Positions 1-12,400 of a stretch of 32,397 bases of DNA are shown one piece after another (the stretch's first letter is position 1; the number at the start of each line of letters is the position of its first letter). The stretch comes from Zygnema cylindricum (taxonomy: Eukaryota > Streptophyta > Zygnematophyceae > Zygnematales > Zygnemataceae): the NCBI GenBank assembly GCA_037447655.1, contig JBBHKE010002445.1, positions 485,205 to 517,601 of the forward strand, written 5' to 3'. The position numbers and the translations under genes were made by a program. The notes beneath the pieces are model-generated. The model was given only the letters and a program-made list of their open reading frames with translations, searched no databases and was not told where the DNA came from.

Positions 1-54
1 TTACTGAAAATCGTTTACGATAGAGCACCAGGATGTTGGGTATGGGATGTCTCC

Positions 55-204
55 ACACTACACCGTGAAATGTTATTAGCGTATTGAAAGCTAATTCGGG
101 TAACTTTTTTTTCAATTACTATTTAAAAAAAGCGCTAATTCCTAATTAGAGTAAACGATTTATTTGAAAATTTCCAAATTCACCAATTAGCGTTAATAAC
201 GGTA
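55..204. mobile_element. MITE-like inverted-repeat element (ACACCG family)
   Basis: The left end reads tacaccgtgaaatgttattag and the right end, reverse-complemented, taccgttattaacgctaatt. Together they resemble the terminal repeats of the family seen at 5888, 6093, 10601, 25275, 28015 and 30446. No coding capacity. The copy is old and diverged. Confidence 0.4.
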
Positions 205-1556
205 TTTATTCCTATATGTTATAAAAATTTATACTCTAATAACGATTCAGGGTGTACTTTGACATGTGTAGAGTCACGACACATTGAAAATTTGAAAACA
301 AATTCAAAACGATACAATGGAGTCGAAATTTCCTTGTCGCAATAAATAAATTGATGCGTCAAGTTTGGGAGTTGGTCCCAAATAAGAATCAGGGTACTTT
401 CGCATGCGCTAAAGCTACAGTTATTTTTTGTCGTTTTCCTCCATAACTTAGAAAAAAACGAGAAAATCCGCAACCGTACCAAAAAAGAGAAATCACCACC
501 GTACAGGTTGCGTTACCTTGAAAATTTATACGTATAGTAGTTTGTCGTCTAGCGCATTTCGACCCCACTTTCGCGTCTTTTCAACACATGTTCAAACCTT
601 ACATAAAACCACCTCGCGAGGTGATTTGAAATATAGTCCAATAAGGTGAGCGAATAGGCAGATGCTGTCGCACGTGTCTGAAGTTTTTTACAATTTTTGT
701 GCGCGGAGTACCAAAAAAAAAACACACTGCACGTTTCCAGCCTGTGCGTACTGTTTTTCGTGCGCTAATTTTCGTACAGGGGTCGTCTCTCTCAAACACA
801 CGTGTCTTCACACCATAGTTCAAAGGTAGGTGAAAATAGGCCCATACAATATGCCTATTGTATGCTGAACCTACAATATGACCTTAAGATCCATATTGCA
901 TTCGGACCTATTCGGACCAATTAAAACATTCACACAAAAAATTTGTATTTACACTGTTAGATTCGGAAGATCGCTGATCAAAGTAGCGATCTAAGAAGAT
1001 CACATGAAAAGCCCATAACACAACTTACGATAAAGGCGCCGACCAAAGGCTTGCCATAAAAACGCCTAGTTTTGAACTATGCTTCACACATACGGCGTAT
1101 GTAAAACATTGGCCGCCTGTCAGTAAGTGGGAAGACGAAAAACGAAACTCGCATCTTTGTGAGACAGCGAAAGGTATTTTAGGGTTTCGACACGTCGACA
1201 GTCTGGCGTACAGACATTACGAAGTCACAAAAATTGTACATCGTGCTGAGAGACGCCTCAAATTGAAGCCGAGTGGAAGTTTCGCCTCATGTTCTGTACT
1301 ACTTCACCTGTCACATTGTTTCGTACACGCCTACATAAGTCACTTTTTTAAGTAACAAGTTATTTGCGTTTGCATCCGAATGTTATGAAAGTTGTACGGA
1401 GAATCTTTGCTAAAAAACAAAGTAACGAGACAAAGTTTCGGTTACGTGGGAAAGTACCCTCTGTACGCGTAAAACAAGCGGAAAAAAAATATTTGGCTTG
1501 TACACTTTTGCTTTTGCTTTTGCCTTTGTGCTTTTCTTTCATTCTGTTTATAATGG

Positions 1557-2019
1557 CAATGCATTTGCTGCATTCACACTAGAAATAAATGATGAATGAG
1601 ATGAGGAAACGAATGATCCCGTACCATTCATTGCGCAAAAAAACAAAAGCAGAGGTGCCAAACAAGTCGACTGCTCGGCTATCAACCTTTTTGGAGAGTA
1701 GTGACGGACAAAATATACGGTCAAGTGCGTCAAAACTTGACAACTGTGGTAAATCATCTTCTTTTCTGGAGAACCTTTTCGGAATGCAGAAATTCGACTT
1801 TGAAAAAACATGAAGTCGTATCCCGAATGATTGAATGAATGGTACGAACGAATTTGAGTCATCGGCGACTAATCGTAAGGCAACATGAATCACATCGCAA
1901 CGTTTTTGTTGACGTGAGGTGACGTTAAGGGCGATTCAAGTCCAAACAGAAAAAAAGGACATTCATTTCCTCATCTCATTCATCATCCATTTCTAGTGTG
2001 AATGCAGCAAATTGAATTG
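1557..2019. mobile_element. 463-bp non-autonomous element with about 60-bp terminal inverted repeats
   Basis: The left arm (1557-1615) and the reverse complement of the right arm (1960-2019) agree at most positions, including ttgctgcattcacactagaa and gatgaatgagatgaggaaa. Within the element gtaccattcatt (1620) is again inverted at about 1832. No transposase is encoded; overlapping short ORFs are by-products of the repeat. A clear target-site duplication is not visible. The ends begin CAAT, which leaves the superfamily open. Confidence 0.7.
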
Positions 2020-2534
2020 TGAATGGCCAAATGGGTCCTGTAATGGGACCCACCAAACGGGTATTGTACGAAAAGCGTTTTTATGAAGGTAAAAACGTAC
2101 AGTTTCCTGGTCTAGCTGCAAGCCTGCGACCTTGTCTTGCTTACGTCAGCCAACTGCATGCGGATCTCTGTCAAAAAAATTATGACGTCAATATGGACAT
2201 ATTGACGAAAGCAGTATGCTGTACAGTACAGGGTCGCGCGGCGCGGCGCGTCGTAAAACGAAATGAAAGGGGGGAGTAGCTTGCGGATTACCATATTATA
2301 AACATAAAAAATGTAATTTAACAATCTGCAATACAATCTGCACTTTTGATCTAACGGTTTATATAATGCTCGATTTTTTGCTGGCCCTCTTGATCTTCAC
2401 CGTCCGATTAATTCGTACGCATCATCGATTGCCGCGCTTGTTGAAATTCTAAACTGGGGATTCACCAATTACGCGATTTACCGCCGGCTTTCCGTACATA
2501 TCCGCAGCCTCCGCCAACCGGGCGGTTGTTTAGG

Positions 2535-2539
2535 CCAAT
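2535..2539 (+). promoter_or_regulatory. CCAAT box in a GC-richer patch upstream of the protease
   Basis: Between about 2440 and 2600 the DNA is noticeably richer in G+C than its surroundings. It contains caaccgggcggttg (a short inverted repeat) and then ggCCAATgag about 365 nt before the ATG. A CCAAT-type promoter element is possible. No TATA box is clear. The 5' UTR and transcription start cannot be located. Confidence 0.18.
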
Positions 2540-2904
2540 GAGCAGCGCCCTCGTATGTTGAAACAGATTGTCAGAATCAATTCTGCGCAAAGTACTTTAT
2601 TACCCTACGAAAAGCTCGAGTAGTACTGATTTTGTGAGCGGGGTTGTCATCGTACGAGATAAGCTTTTGTGGAGAGATAGCCTCTCAATAAATTCTTAAA
2701 AAATACCTTTTCAAGTGTTGTTTATTTGGACAGAAAATTACGTGTGATCGAAATAATATAACAATAGGCAGCCACTTTTACACATATTCTAGCTATTAGA
2801 GACTCCATTATAATTACATTTTGTTTATAATTTTTTAAGTTTGCTGCTGAAACAGTTTTACTTATTTAATCTTACATTACTTTGTTTTATTGAAAATATT
2901 TTCA

Positions 2905-3440
2905 ATGCCTTCTAAGTTAACCATTTCCAGTCGATTGCTATTCTTGTTACTTTCTAAACTTTTACTTTTGATTTTTTTTTCAAATGAAGTTTTTGGACAC
3001 AAAATCCATTTGGCAAGATTCACTGTAGATACCCGATCTCATCCAGAAATTCGAAAAGAAACGTTTTTTGAATATTCGCACTCATGCAATCATAAGAAAG
3101 AGAGTTTGAATAAGGAAAACTTAGAAAATAAAAACGAAAATGTCATCAAATTACCACCTCAAAAAGACAGTTTTCGACAATGTCGACCATTAACCTCCAA
3201 ACAAGTGTTAGTAAAACTAAGTGAGGAAGCCATGGCAAAATCCCACACATTAGATAGCCTTCATAGAGTGGCTAGGAAAACCGAAAGTGCAATATTGGGG
3301 TATATTCCTAACAACAGTTATATGCTTCTTGTTCACTCGTACGGCACCATAGAACAGATAAAAAAGATCGAAGGAGTCATTTGGGTTGGAAGTTATGAAG
3401 CAGAAGCAAAACTGGCCCTCGAGTGGGACTCCATTTTGAA
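2905..3440 (+). CDS. Protease exon 1: signal peptide and start of propeptide
   Basis: The first ATG of the open frame is at 2905; the frame stays open slightly upstream but without another ATG. Residues 1-31 form a signal peptide: basic start, Leu/Ile/Phe-rich core, probable cleavage after VFG. Residues about 100-170 look like the start of a kp43-type propeptide (QVLVKLSEE, then GYIPNNSYMLLV and VIWVGSYE). The exon ends AA|GTGAG after two bases of a codon, leaving Lys179 to be completed by exon 2. Confidence 0.88.
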
Positions 3441-6400
3441 GTGAGAAAAATCACGTCTTTTGCTCTTTTTTATTTGCTCTTATCCTTGCTTGTTCTTTGG
3501 TTTTTTAGGGTATAAGACTGCCAGGTCTTATTGGTGTTCCTATTGGTGTGGTGTAGGTTATTGGTCTTTTCAAATTTCACACTATTTCAGCTTATTTTGA
3601 GGTGAAAAAGGGCGTTGCTAATAAATTCTATTCCCTTTTTGTTGTTTTAATCGATAAAGAAAAGTTTGCTTGCTTCTACCACTCTTCTTGCTTATCTCCA
3701 TTTCCATTTTTTCTCTTCGCATCCTTCCTTCAATTCCATGGTTCCTCAAACATCAGTCCACACACCATTATTACTGTGGTTTACAGGATTCATGCCCTGT
3801 GTTTGTTTGGCCCTTTAGAGCTTCGGCCCATTGGCGCCTAAAAGGGATCATTTCTCACTTGACTTCAATGGTTGGGCGGTTTATGGCCGTACGATTCTGA
3901 TATGGACGGTCATAAAAAGCCCAATCATGGAAACTACCTGGAAATAATTCCTTCGGTGGCCCAATGGGCCGAAGCTCTTGCATTACTTAACATACATAAA
4001 ATAATGTGTATTTTAGTTAAATTACATGATTTGTAATCTGGTTTTTTTATCGGTCGTGCATAATCTTTCAAATTCAAAAGAATTCGTTTTTCCTTAATTT
4101 TAACTTTTATCTTTTTAAATTTTACTTTTATTATATGAATTACACTATGAACAGCTTTTAGTGTTAATAACATTAGTTCGGTAGTAGTCATCTTTTTGTC
4201 CCCTGACCATAAAAAAGGGTTAAAAACATAAATAGCAATTCTATTAACGCTTATTCTTTAAACCGTTAAAAATCACCCACGTCATTCGGAACTATAATTA
4301 CTAATTTAATCCTCACGCTAATTTTTCTTTTACTCTTAATATCAATTTACGCTTATCTTTTTTTCAGAATTAGAAGTGATTTATTTCGGAACACATGCAT
4401 TAGGAAGAATTAGCCTGGATTAGACTCGGTAAGAAAACAACTGAACCACAAAAATAATCCACACTAATACTGGTGAATGGGTAATGAATTCCATGAAGTC
4501 ACCTTTCCAATTTCGTGAAGAAACATGCGACTTTCTTATTTAACCGATTATCTCTTGCAAATTATGAACTTTTAAGCCCAGACTAGAACCCAAATTAAAT
4601 CCTTTTTTGCTCCAAATGGTCAAAAATTCACAGCTTGATACTTTAGACACTAACTATCTCCTTTCTATTCTTATCCCTTTCCCCTAAAAAAAACAAAAAT
4701 CTCTTGTCCAGACAGATAGAAACGGGCGAGACAAGCAGCAAGGAACATCATCCCTTATCCGAACAAGTATTAATGGATCCACGCGGTCGAATACTTTTCA
4801 ACATTATATTACCACTTGGAAAAAACCCGGAAGATAGTTCGATCGAAGTTTCGCAAAGCTTAGCCATGCAATGGGAATCAGAACTCTCCGATGCTATTCA
4901 ACTGAAATCTCCGACCAAAAACGGAGAAAAACGCTTAAACACGGGAAATACGATCGAAGCTGAGGAGCGTCGGGATAGCGAAGGAATGGACTTAATAAAC
5001 AATCTAAACAAAGATAAGAATGTAAGGAAAGCTCATAAGAATGTGGGCGACATTGATAAAAATGTGAGGGACATTGATAAGAATGTGAGGGATATTGATA
5101 AGAATGTGAGGGACATTGATAAGAATGTGAGGGACATTGATAAGAATGTGAGGGACATTGGTAAGAATGTGAGGGACATTGATAAGAATGTGAGGGACAT
5201 TGATAAGAATGCAAGGGACATTGATAAAAATATGAGGGACGATGGTAAAAGTGTGAGGGACGACGGTAAGAATATGAGGGACGTTCATAAGAACATGGGA
5301 GACATTCAATTGGTGGCAACTGGAAATGATGTGATACATGGGGCAGTTCCAGTTAAAGAGCTCCGATTTGCGCTGGATTGGCTCTCTCTCCAAGAATGGG
5401 TACATTGGCTTTCGCCTCGTCCCGTCACGCGCCTCCATAATATGTACATGACATCTATCGTCCAATCCGGTACGAGTTCGGACCTCAGTGATTCCGAAAT
5501 TAACAAATTAAGTTTTGGCGCTTCTCGACCTTTTTGGGCCGTCGGGATAAGAGGAAGTGGTCAAATTGTTGGAGTGGGAGACAGTGGAGTTGACCGGAAT
5601 AGGTAAGATTTAAGAGAGAAAGTATATCGTGTATGCTGTTATAAATAATATAGTATATATAGTGTTATGAATTATATACTACAGTAGCGTCAATGACACT
5701 ATATCGGTGCCATTGAATTTTACTCCTCGAACCTAAAATGGTATCAATGATACTGATTGTTTATATCTTAACTCTAATTGTTTAAATTGTTCAAAACCAA
5801 CTACGTCATTTGGAATTGGATTAGAATTCATAGCTGTCATGTAACTCCCACGCTAATAGTTTCTTTGCACTAATAAATATAAATGCTGTACAATGCCCAT
5901 TGTTATTGGTTTAAAGAAATTATAATTAGTACAAAAGCAAAGTATGAATAATACTGATTTGGTGCAAAGTGACTTTGTTGGCTTTAGTCCATCCTCATTG
6001 ATAAAATGTCATGACACTAATTTATGAATTTTGGTCGAGAAAAAGCTCTATTGAATAAACTTTAATAGAGATGGGCAGTGTTAGTCTGTTGAGTACACCG
6101 CCCATCATTATGAGAGTTGTTGAATTATTAGCGTTAACACTTAATTAAAATAAACTACAGCATACCACATTTTGAAATGTGGCTTATTGTGGGCCACTTA
6201 CTTAAAATAGTGTTAATAACACTACCTGGAATTAGAGTGATTAACTCTTACAGTAGTAGGCTGTGTAGATTTTCCTAGGTTCCTTTTGAGAAAAAACAAA
6301 TTTTCATCTGGTTAGACCATTTGTAAGTTTGAGAGCAAAGGTTTCCGATCTTTGAAAAAAAAAAAAATGGGGCCCTTACTTACAATTTTGACACTTTTAA

Positions 6401-9400
6401 GCCATACTAAAAAGCAGCCACACCAACAACAACATTTGTACAAATAACAATCCTACCGTTTCAAATTCGGAGTCAATAAAAATTTCTCCATACTAAAAAT
6501 TTCTCCATACAAAAAAAAAATCTATCCTACCTAACTCATGTTTCTTCCCATTCCAATTATAATTACCCTTACACTCCTTCCTAATATGTGACAATCTTGT
6601 CACGTTTTCCCCTCGCAAATTCCAGCTGTTATTTTAAGGACCCCAATATAGGGACTCCGGGAGCCCTCCATCGAAAAATAATTGGATACCGCATAACTGG
6701 TGGAGGAGACGGACTGGACGGAATGGGACATGGAACACACGTGTGTGGTTCTGTAACTGGACAATGTTTTTCAGGAACTCAAAACTTTACACAGAACTCG
6801 AAGTTTAACGGAATCGCTCCTGAAAGTAAACTGTTTTTTACGGATATGGGAACGGGCCAAGCGAATTACATCACTCCTCCTCAAACTATGGGAAGCGGTT
6901 ATTACGCGTAAGCCTCCCTAATACTAATAAACAGGTGATCGACAAAAAACGACAATTAACAGTACGGTCATATTGTCGTTCTATAAAATAAAAACCATCA
7001 TGAAGAGTTTTCGCATTTAATGAATTCTCATTTTTTTTCCTAAGGTTGTTGTCATGAAGGTCTTTGTTTGAGGAAATTTCACCGAGTACTGTTATGAGCG
7101 TGGGTGTTTTTTTAGCCGCTTAAATCAACTTTTCTCCATGCACACTTGTGGGATTCTTAAATCAATCTGACGGTTGTGATGGAAAGATAAGATTCCCAAA
7201 TCTCCTTCCCTTCTTCGGGTTTCCAAACGAAAATGGGACAAACTTGTCTTTCTAAAACCTCTTTCACAACACCGTAAATTATCTTTTCAACAAAGAGACC
7301 ACGGTTCAAATGTGTGAAAAACCTGGAAACAATATATGTATGTGGTTCCCATAAACTAAAGTCGTATTATACATTGTAATTCACATATACTATGGAGAAA
7401 GTATATGCACCCTTTCCAATAGTTTTCACATCGATGGTTGACTTTATTAACGCGACGGTAAGCCATCTGAGTCCATGGGAACAAAAAGAAGTAGCATTGC
7501 AAAAACTGAAAAACAACATGTCGGGGGAATAAACAAGAAGGATAAGCAAGGCAAAGCAACGAAAATACGAAAAGATGGCAAGTAAACCGAAAACACCCAA
7601 AGAAGCAAAAAACATCAAACGAAACATCTAACACTACGTCCTTCACCATCTTTTAATTTTGATATTTTTACAATTTTTTTCCAGGTATGCATATGAGGCG
7701 GGTGCTCGGATCCACAGCGACTCCTGGGGCACCGGATTGGCTCCCTACGATCTCTTGTCTCAAACCGTCGACTCCTATACATTTGAAAACCCGGTGAGAA
7801 ACATTCTTTTTACTTTTAGTTTTATAATTTCACAAACCGTCGACTCGTATTCATTTGAAAACCCGGTGAGAAATATTCTTCTACTTTTAGTTTTTGAACT
7901 GTTGATTCGTATACATACGAAAACCCAGTGAGGAATATTTTTAACTTTTAGTTTTTTAATTTCACAAACCGTTGACTCGTATTAATTCAAATTTCCAGTA
8001 AGAAATAACATTTTTGACTGAGGATACTTTTCAGCGAACTGTTGACTTGTGCACATTCAAGATCAGAGTTAGAAACATTTTTTTTTTAACTGTCAATATT
8101 TCCTCACAAACTGTTGACTTAAAAATCGAGTAAAAAACATTGTTTTCTTTGTTACAAACTGTCTCTACTCCATTACTACATTCAAAGTTACAATAAAAAA
8201 CATTCTCTTATATTCTTTTTCATTCTTTTAACTGTCGCTATTACCGTCTACTTGTACACATTCAAAAATCGCGTAAATGTTTCTTATTAAAACACACAAC
8301 ATTTTGTAAGTGTCACATAAATGTTTAAATTGCAACAACAAAATAATAGGATAATGTTTCATGATTAATGTTTTTATTTTGCTCCTCTCCCAATATCTGA
8401 CTCTTCTTACTCACGTCGTGACCATGATATGACAATAAATAATAGTAAATACTAATTAATAATTATAAGATTACTACTAATAATAACCGTACCAAATCTT
8501 TGACTTTAAAATCGATCCTCGCGCATACGCAATATACTTTTTTGTCGTGATAGAAAGAACAGGGAAAAAAAAAAAAAAAATTATTCCTCACCTCGTAAGC
8601 TTGATACACCGTATGTCCTTATTAGAGTATCATGCCTCTCATTTTACCCTTTGAACCTAAAATAGAATTGATAACACTAATTGTTTTTTCTAATTCTTAG
8701 AAAAACGGCCCCGTGGTTTTAAAACGGTTTAAAAACAGTTTAAAAACAGCCCCATCATTTGGAAATAAAATAAATACTTCACAACACATATATAAACCCC
8801 ACACTAATAACTTCTTTACTCGAACAATTATAATTGTACTTTCTGAAAATACTAAATTGAACTAAATCCCCCTTTGCAGTGGAAAAAAAAGAATGAAAAA
8901 AAAAAAGTAAAATAAAAACAAAAGACGGAAAAAAAAAAACAAAAAACAAAAGAAAAAGTTCCCTCTGTTTCTGACTTGGAAATACTGTGTCTCGTTCACA
9001 ATATTGTTCGTTTTGATACTTAGTCAAAGTACTAAATTCCCCTTCGAGCTCCATTTTCTGGAACAGATGTTTTTACCTTTTATGGCGACAGGAAATCTTG
9101 GCGCAAGTCATAAACAAAAAGTTAGCATCCTACCCCTGATTCCCACAAAAGCCATCCCCCCTCCTTTTCCCCCCCCCCCCCCACGACCATTCCTTGCCCC
9201 CTCAAGCCCTCTCCCTTTCCCCCCCTACGCCCTCTCCCTTCATCCCCATGCCCTCTCCCTCACCCCCCCTTTTTAACACACATAAAAACAGGACAAGCCC
9301 GTATTCCATTATTGGAAATAAGATCGGCAGGTAAATTTTGCTGAACCAAATAGTAATAATATTGTTTCTAATAAAGCTTACTATAAAATTATGACGTTTT

Positions 9401-12400
9401 TCAGTAAGCTCATTAAAAAATCAGTACGTGTCTAATGAAGCTTCTTATTAAATGGTAAACTTTACTAAGGAACAGCAAGGGTAACACATGGAAACAAAAC
9501 AAATGGACGCCTATTTGAAATTAAAAAAACGATATTTGAATTATTATGTTTTAATAAAAGCTTATTAATGTTAAATTGTTTCGCAGCAACAATCGGTTCA
9601 CCCGCAAATTCGAAAAATTGCGTTGCCGTCGGTGCGACTCTTTCCACTAATAGTGTAGCCTCCCAAGTTTTAGGAACTACATATAAACTATCCATTACTG
9701 CACCAGAAAGTACAAAACTTATCGTGGATCAACCGTGGTATACTCTTTTGGAACACTCTTATACTACCACTTTCGCTACAGAGACAACAAAATGGAAAAC
9801 TTCCCAAAAAGTGGCAAGGGCTCTTCCTCGAGACGGATGTTCTCCATTAACAAATGGGCAAGACGTGACAGGGACCATAGTTCTTCTGAATCGTGGCAAT
9901 TGCAATTACGCCATCAAGGTGCGTTTTTTAGGGCTTGTCAGAAGTTTTTAGGGTTTTAAGGTTTTCTAAGGTTTTCTAAGGTTTCTTAAGGGTTTTTTTA
10001 AGGGTTTTGAAAGAGACTGGCAAAGTGAATGTCACTTTTTGAGAGGATTTGGAAAATAGTTGATTATACTTTTTATCAACTGATAACATAACCTACATTT
10101 GTTTTATCCATGAATCAATTCTTTGTTTTAAACCACTGTAATTAACTGCCACACACCTACAATTGCCTCTTCCATAAATCATTTCTTTGTTTTAATACCC
10201 TGTCATAAACTCACACACAGACCTAGCAATTCCTTCTTTCTTGAATCATCTCATTGAATCTCTTATTTTTCTATTTGCAGCTTCGAAACGCTCAATCAGC
10301 CGGATCTATAGCCGTTTTAGTTACCAACACTGATAAACTCGGTTATTTTACCATGGAGTCTCCTGATGGTTCCGTTGCTGACATTAGGATTCCAGGTGGC
10401 GCAATTCCATTGGACGTCGGAGTTACTTTTGACACACTTTTATCGAACGGCTTACAGTTGTTAGTAACCATTGAGCCTCTTTCGATGAAACTTCAGTTTG
10501 GACCGGATAGTATGACAGGTTTTTCTTCCTGGGGCCCCACTATCGATGGTCGAATAAAGCCCGATATTACAGCTCCAGGTATTTTTCCAAGCCTGTTTGT
10601 TACACCGCCCATCGATATTAAGAGTTAGTGAATTATTAGTGTTAATACTTATAGAATTATTAGTGTTAATACTTTATTAGAATTAACAACAACACTTTTT
10701 TTGGTTCACTACAGGCCACTTGGCTACATCATGGTATTAAAACTAATTTATAATTTTTTTTGGGTAAAAAAAACACTTACACACTTGAAGAGAATATGAA
10801 TTAGTTGATAAACTCTAATAGAGGTGGGCAGAGCACTTTCCAATCTACGCCTGTATATTATCAACTTGAGGATTATATTTCAAGTTCAGTCACATTGAGG
10901 TGCCTCTTTCTCAAGTTTTTTAGTGATAATTTGAAAACAGTCTCGATAAATGATTACAAATGCACTTGGTAATGATTTTGCGACATTATTTCACAAAATT
11001 ATTTCTTATTGTTGTTGGTACAAAACATCCTGTGTCAGTAACGATAACCCTTTTGTTTGAGACCCTTTCATTTGAGAATATGTACTACCACCATCTCTTT
11101 TTCTCTGCTTTTAATGATTTTTCAAAGCTGATAAAGTCAAAAACACAAACCTTAAAAATGCCCTCTCAGGAGACGGGATTCTTTCGGCAAAAAACAGCGA
11201 TGACTCGTCTTCCTCCACCTGCTCGACAATAAGTAAGTTTAGTCTCATATCATGGTTTTTGATAGGGAGAGAGAGGGAGGGAGAGGGAGGGAAAGAGAGT
11301 GGAAGAGGGCAAGAGGAAGCGGGGAAGGGAGGGAGGGAGGGAGGAATGGGGAGAGGCAGAGAGGGAGACGAGGGAGAGGGAGAGGGAGAAGGGAGAGAGA
11401 GAGGCAGAGAGGGAGGCAGGAAAGGGGAGGGGGAGAGGGATGGAGAGGAAGGGAAACCATATTTTGTAGATACTTGTGGCAACTGTGCAGAGTTGTTTAT
11501 GAAGAATCATGACAAACCTTAGCATTATTCATGAGCAGAAATGTGTCCTTGGTGAATAAAAAAAACTCACCCAAATCTTCCCAAATTTCATTAAGTTAGA
11601 ATCAGTTCAAGGAATGTTGTACCTGCCATCTATGTGGAGAGAAAAGAAAAAAATGAGGTACTTAATAGACACGACAAAGCAATTTAACCTAAAAATTCCA
11701 ATGCAAACCTAATTTCACAATGTAATTTACTGACCATCACTTACAATATGTCATAAAAACTTTTTAGTATGATATCAATTGAACTGATCCTACCAACTCC
11801 CGCAGGCCGCAAGTGTAAAAATCAAACCCTATTGTTAATGAACGACAAAGTTGTAACAAATGATGGGTATCATTTCTCCATCATTTTTATCTTTTAGTGA
11901 CGCAATTGGAACACCAGAAGGGCAGCATTTCTACATTACAATTACTTCTATTTCTATTACTAGTGACAAAGTCTTAACAAGGAAAAGGTAACATTTTTTC
12001 GCAGGAAAATCTGGAACGTCCATGGCCAGCCCCACTGCTGCAGGATCGGCAGCTCTCATACGACAGTACTTCGTGGATGGTTTCTATCCTTCAGGAAAGA
12101 AAGTATGCCAAGATATACATACTATATTTACTGTCCAGACTACTTTTTTCTTTTTTTCTCTCCTTCTGCCTCTCCCCCTCCCTCTCCCAGTCTCTCTCCC
12201 TCTCCTCTCCCTCTCCCTCTCCAAGATACAGATATATATATACACATACATACGTCAAGAAATGGAAATAGGACGAAAATGAAATAAATGAAAATTGTAA
12301 CTCACCTTGTATCATTGTGTCAATCTGGAGGCTGTCAATCTAAGAGCAATGCTCCCTTATGGTTTTTAATAAAAGGTCGTAAAAGTCATCGCTTAACAAA

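Larger units (their letters stand above)
1..2904. other. 5' flank without a supportable gene
   Basis: Open frames here are short, overlap in several frames and have no family resemblance. The stretch contains an inverted-repeat element at 55-204, a perfect 9-bp hairpin (catacaata/tattgtatg) at 843-864, a TIR element at 1557-2019 and the possible promoter patch before 2700. Its first 60 bases resemble the outer arm of the fold-back element at 30.4 kb. Confidence 0.6.

Noticed and set aside
1548-1893. Two overlapping 104-codon minus-strand ORFs and a 74-codon plus-strand ORF
   Set aside because: They lie within the terminal-repeat element at 1557-2019, overlap in several frames and show no family resemblance.
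4894-5465. Long minus-strand ORFs opposite exon 2
   Set aside because: Shadows of the 21-bp coding minisatellite, which has no stop in several frames; the plus-strand frame continues into clear subtilase sequence.
11111-11525. Several overlapping ORFs on both strands near 11.1-11.5 kb
   Set aside because: Low-complexity translations of the GA-rich tract (Arg/Gly/Glu or Ser/Pro/Leu only).
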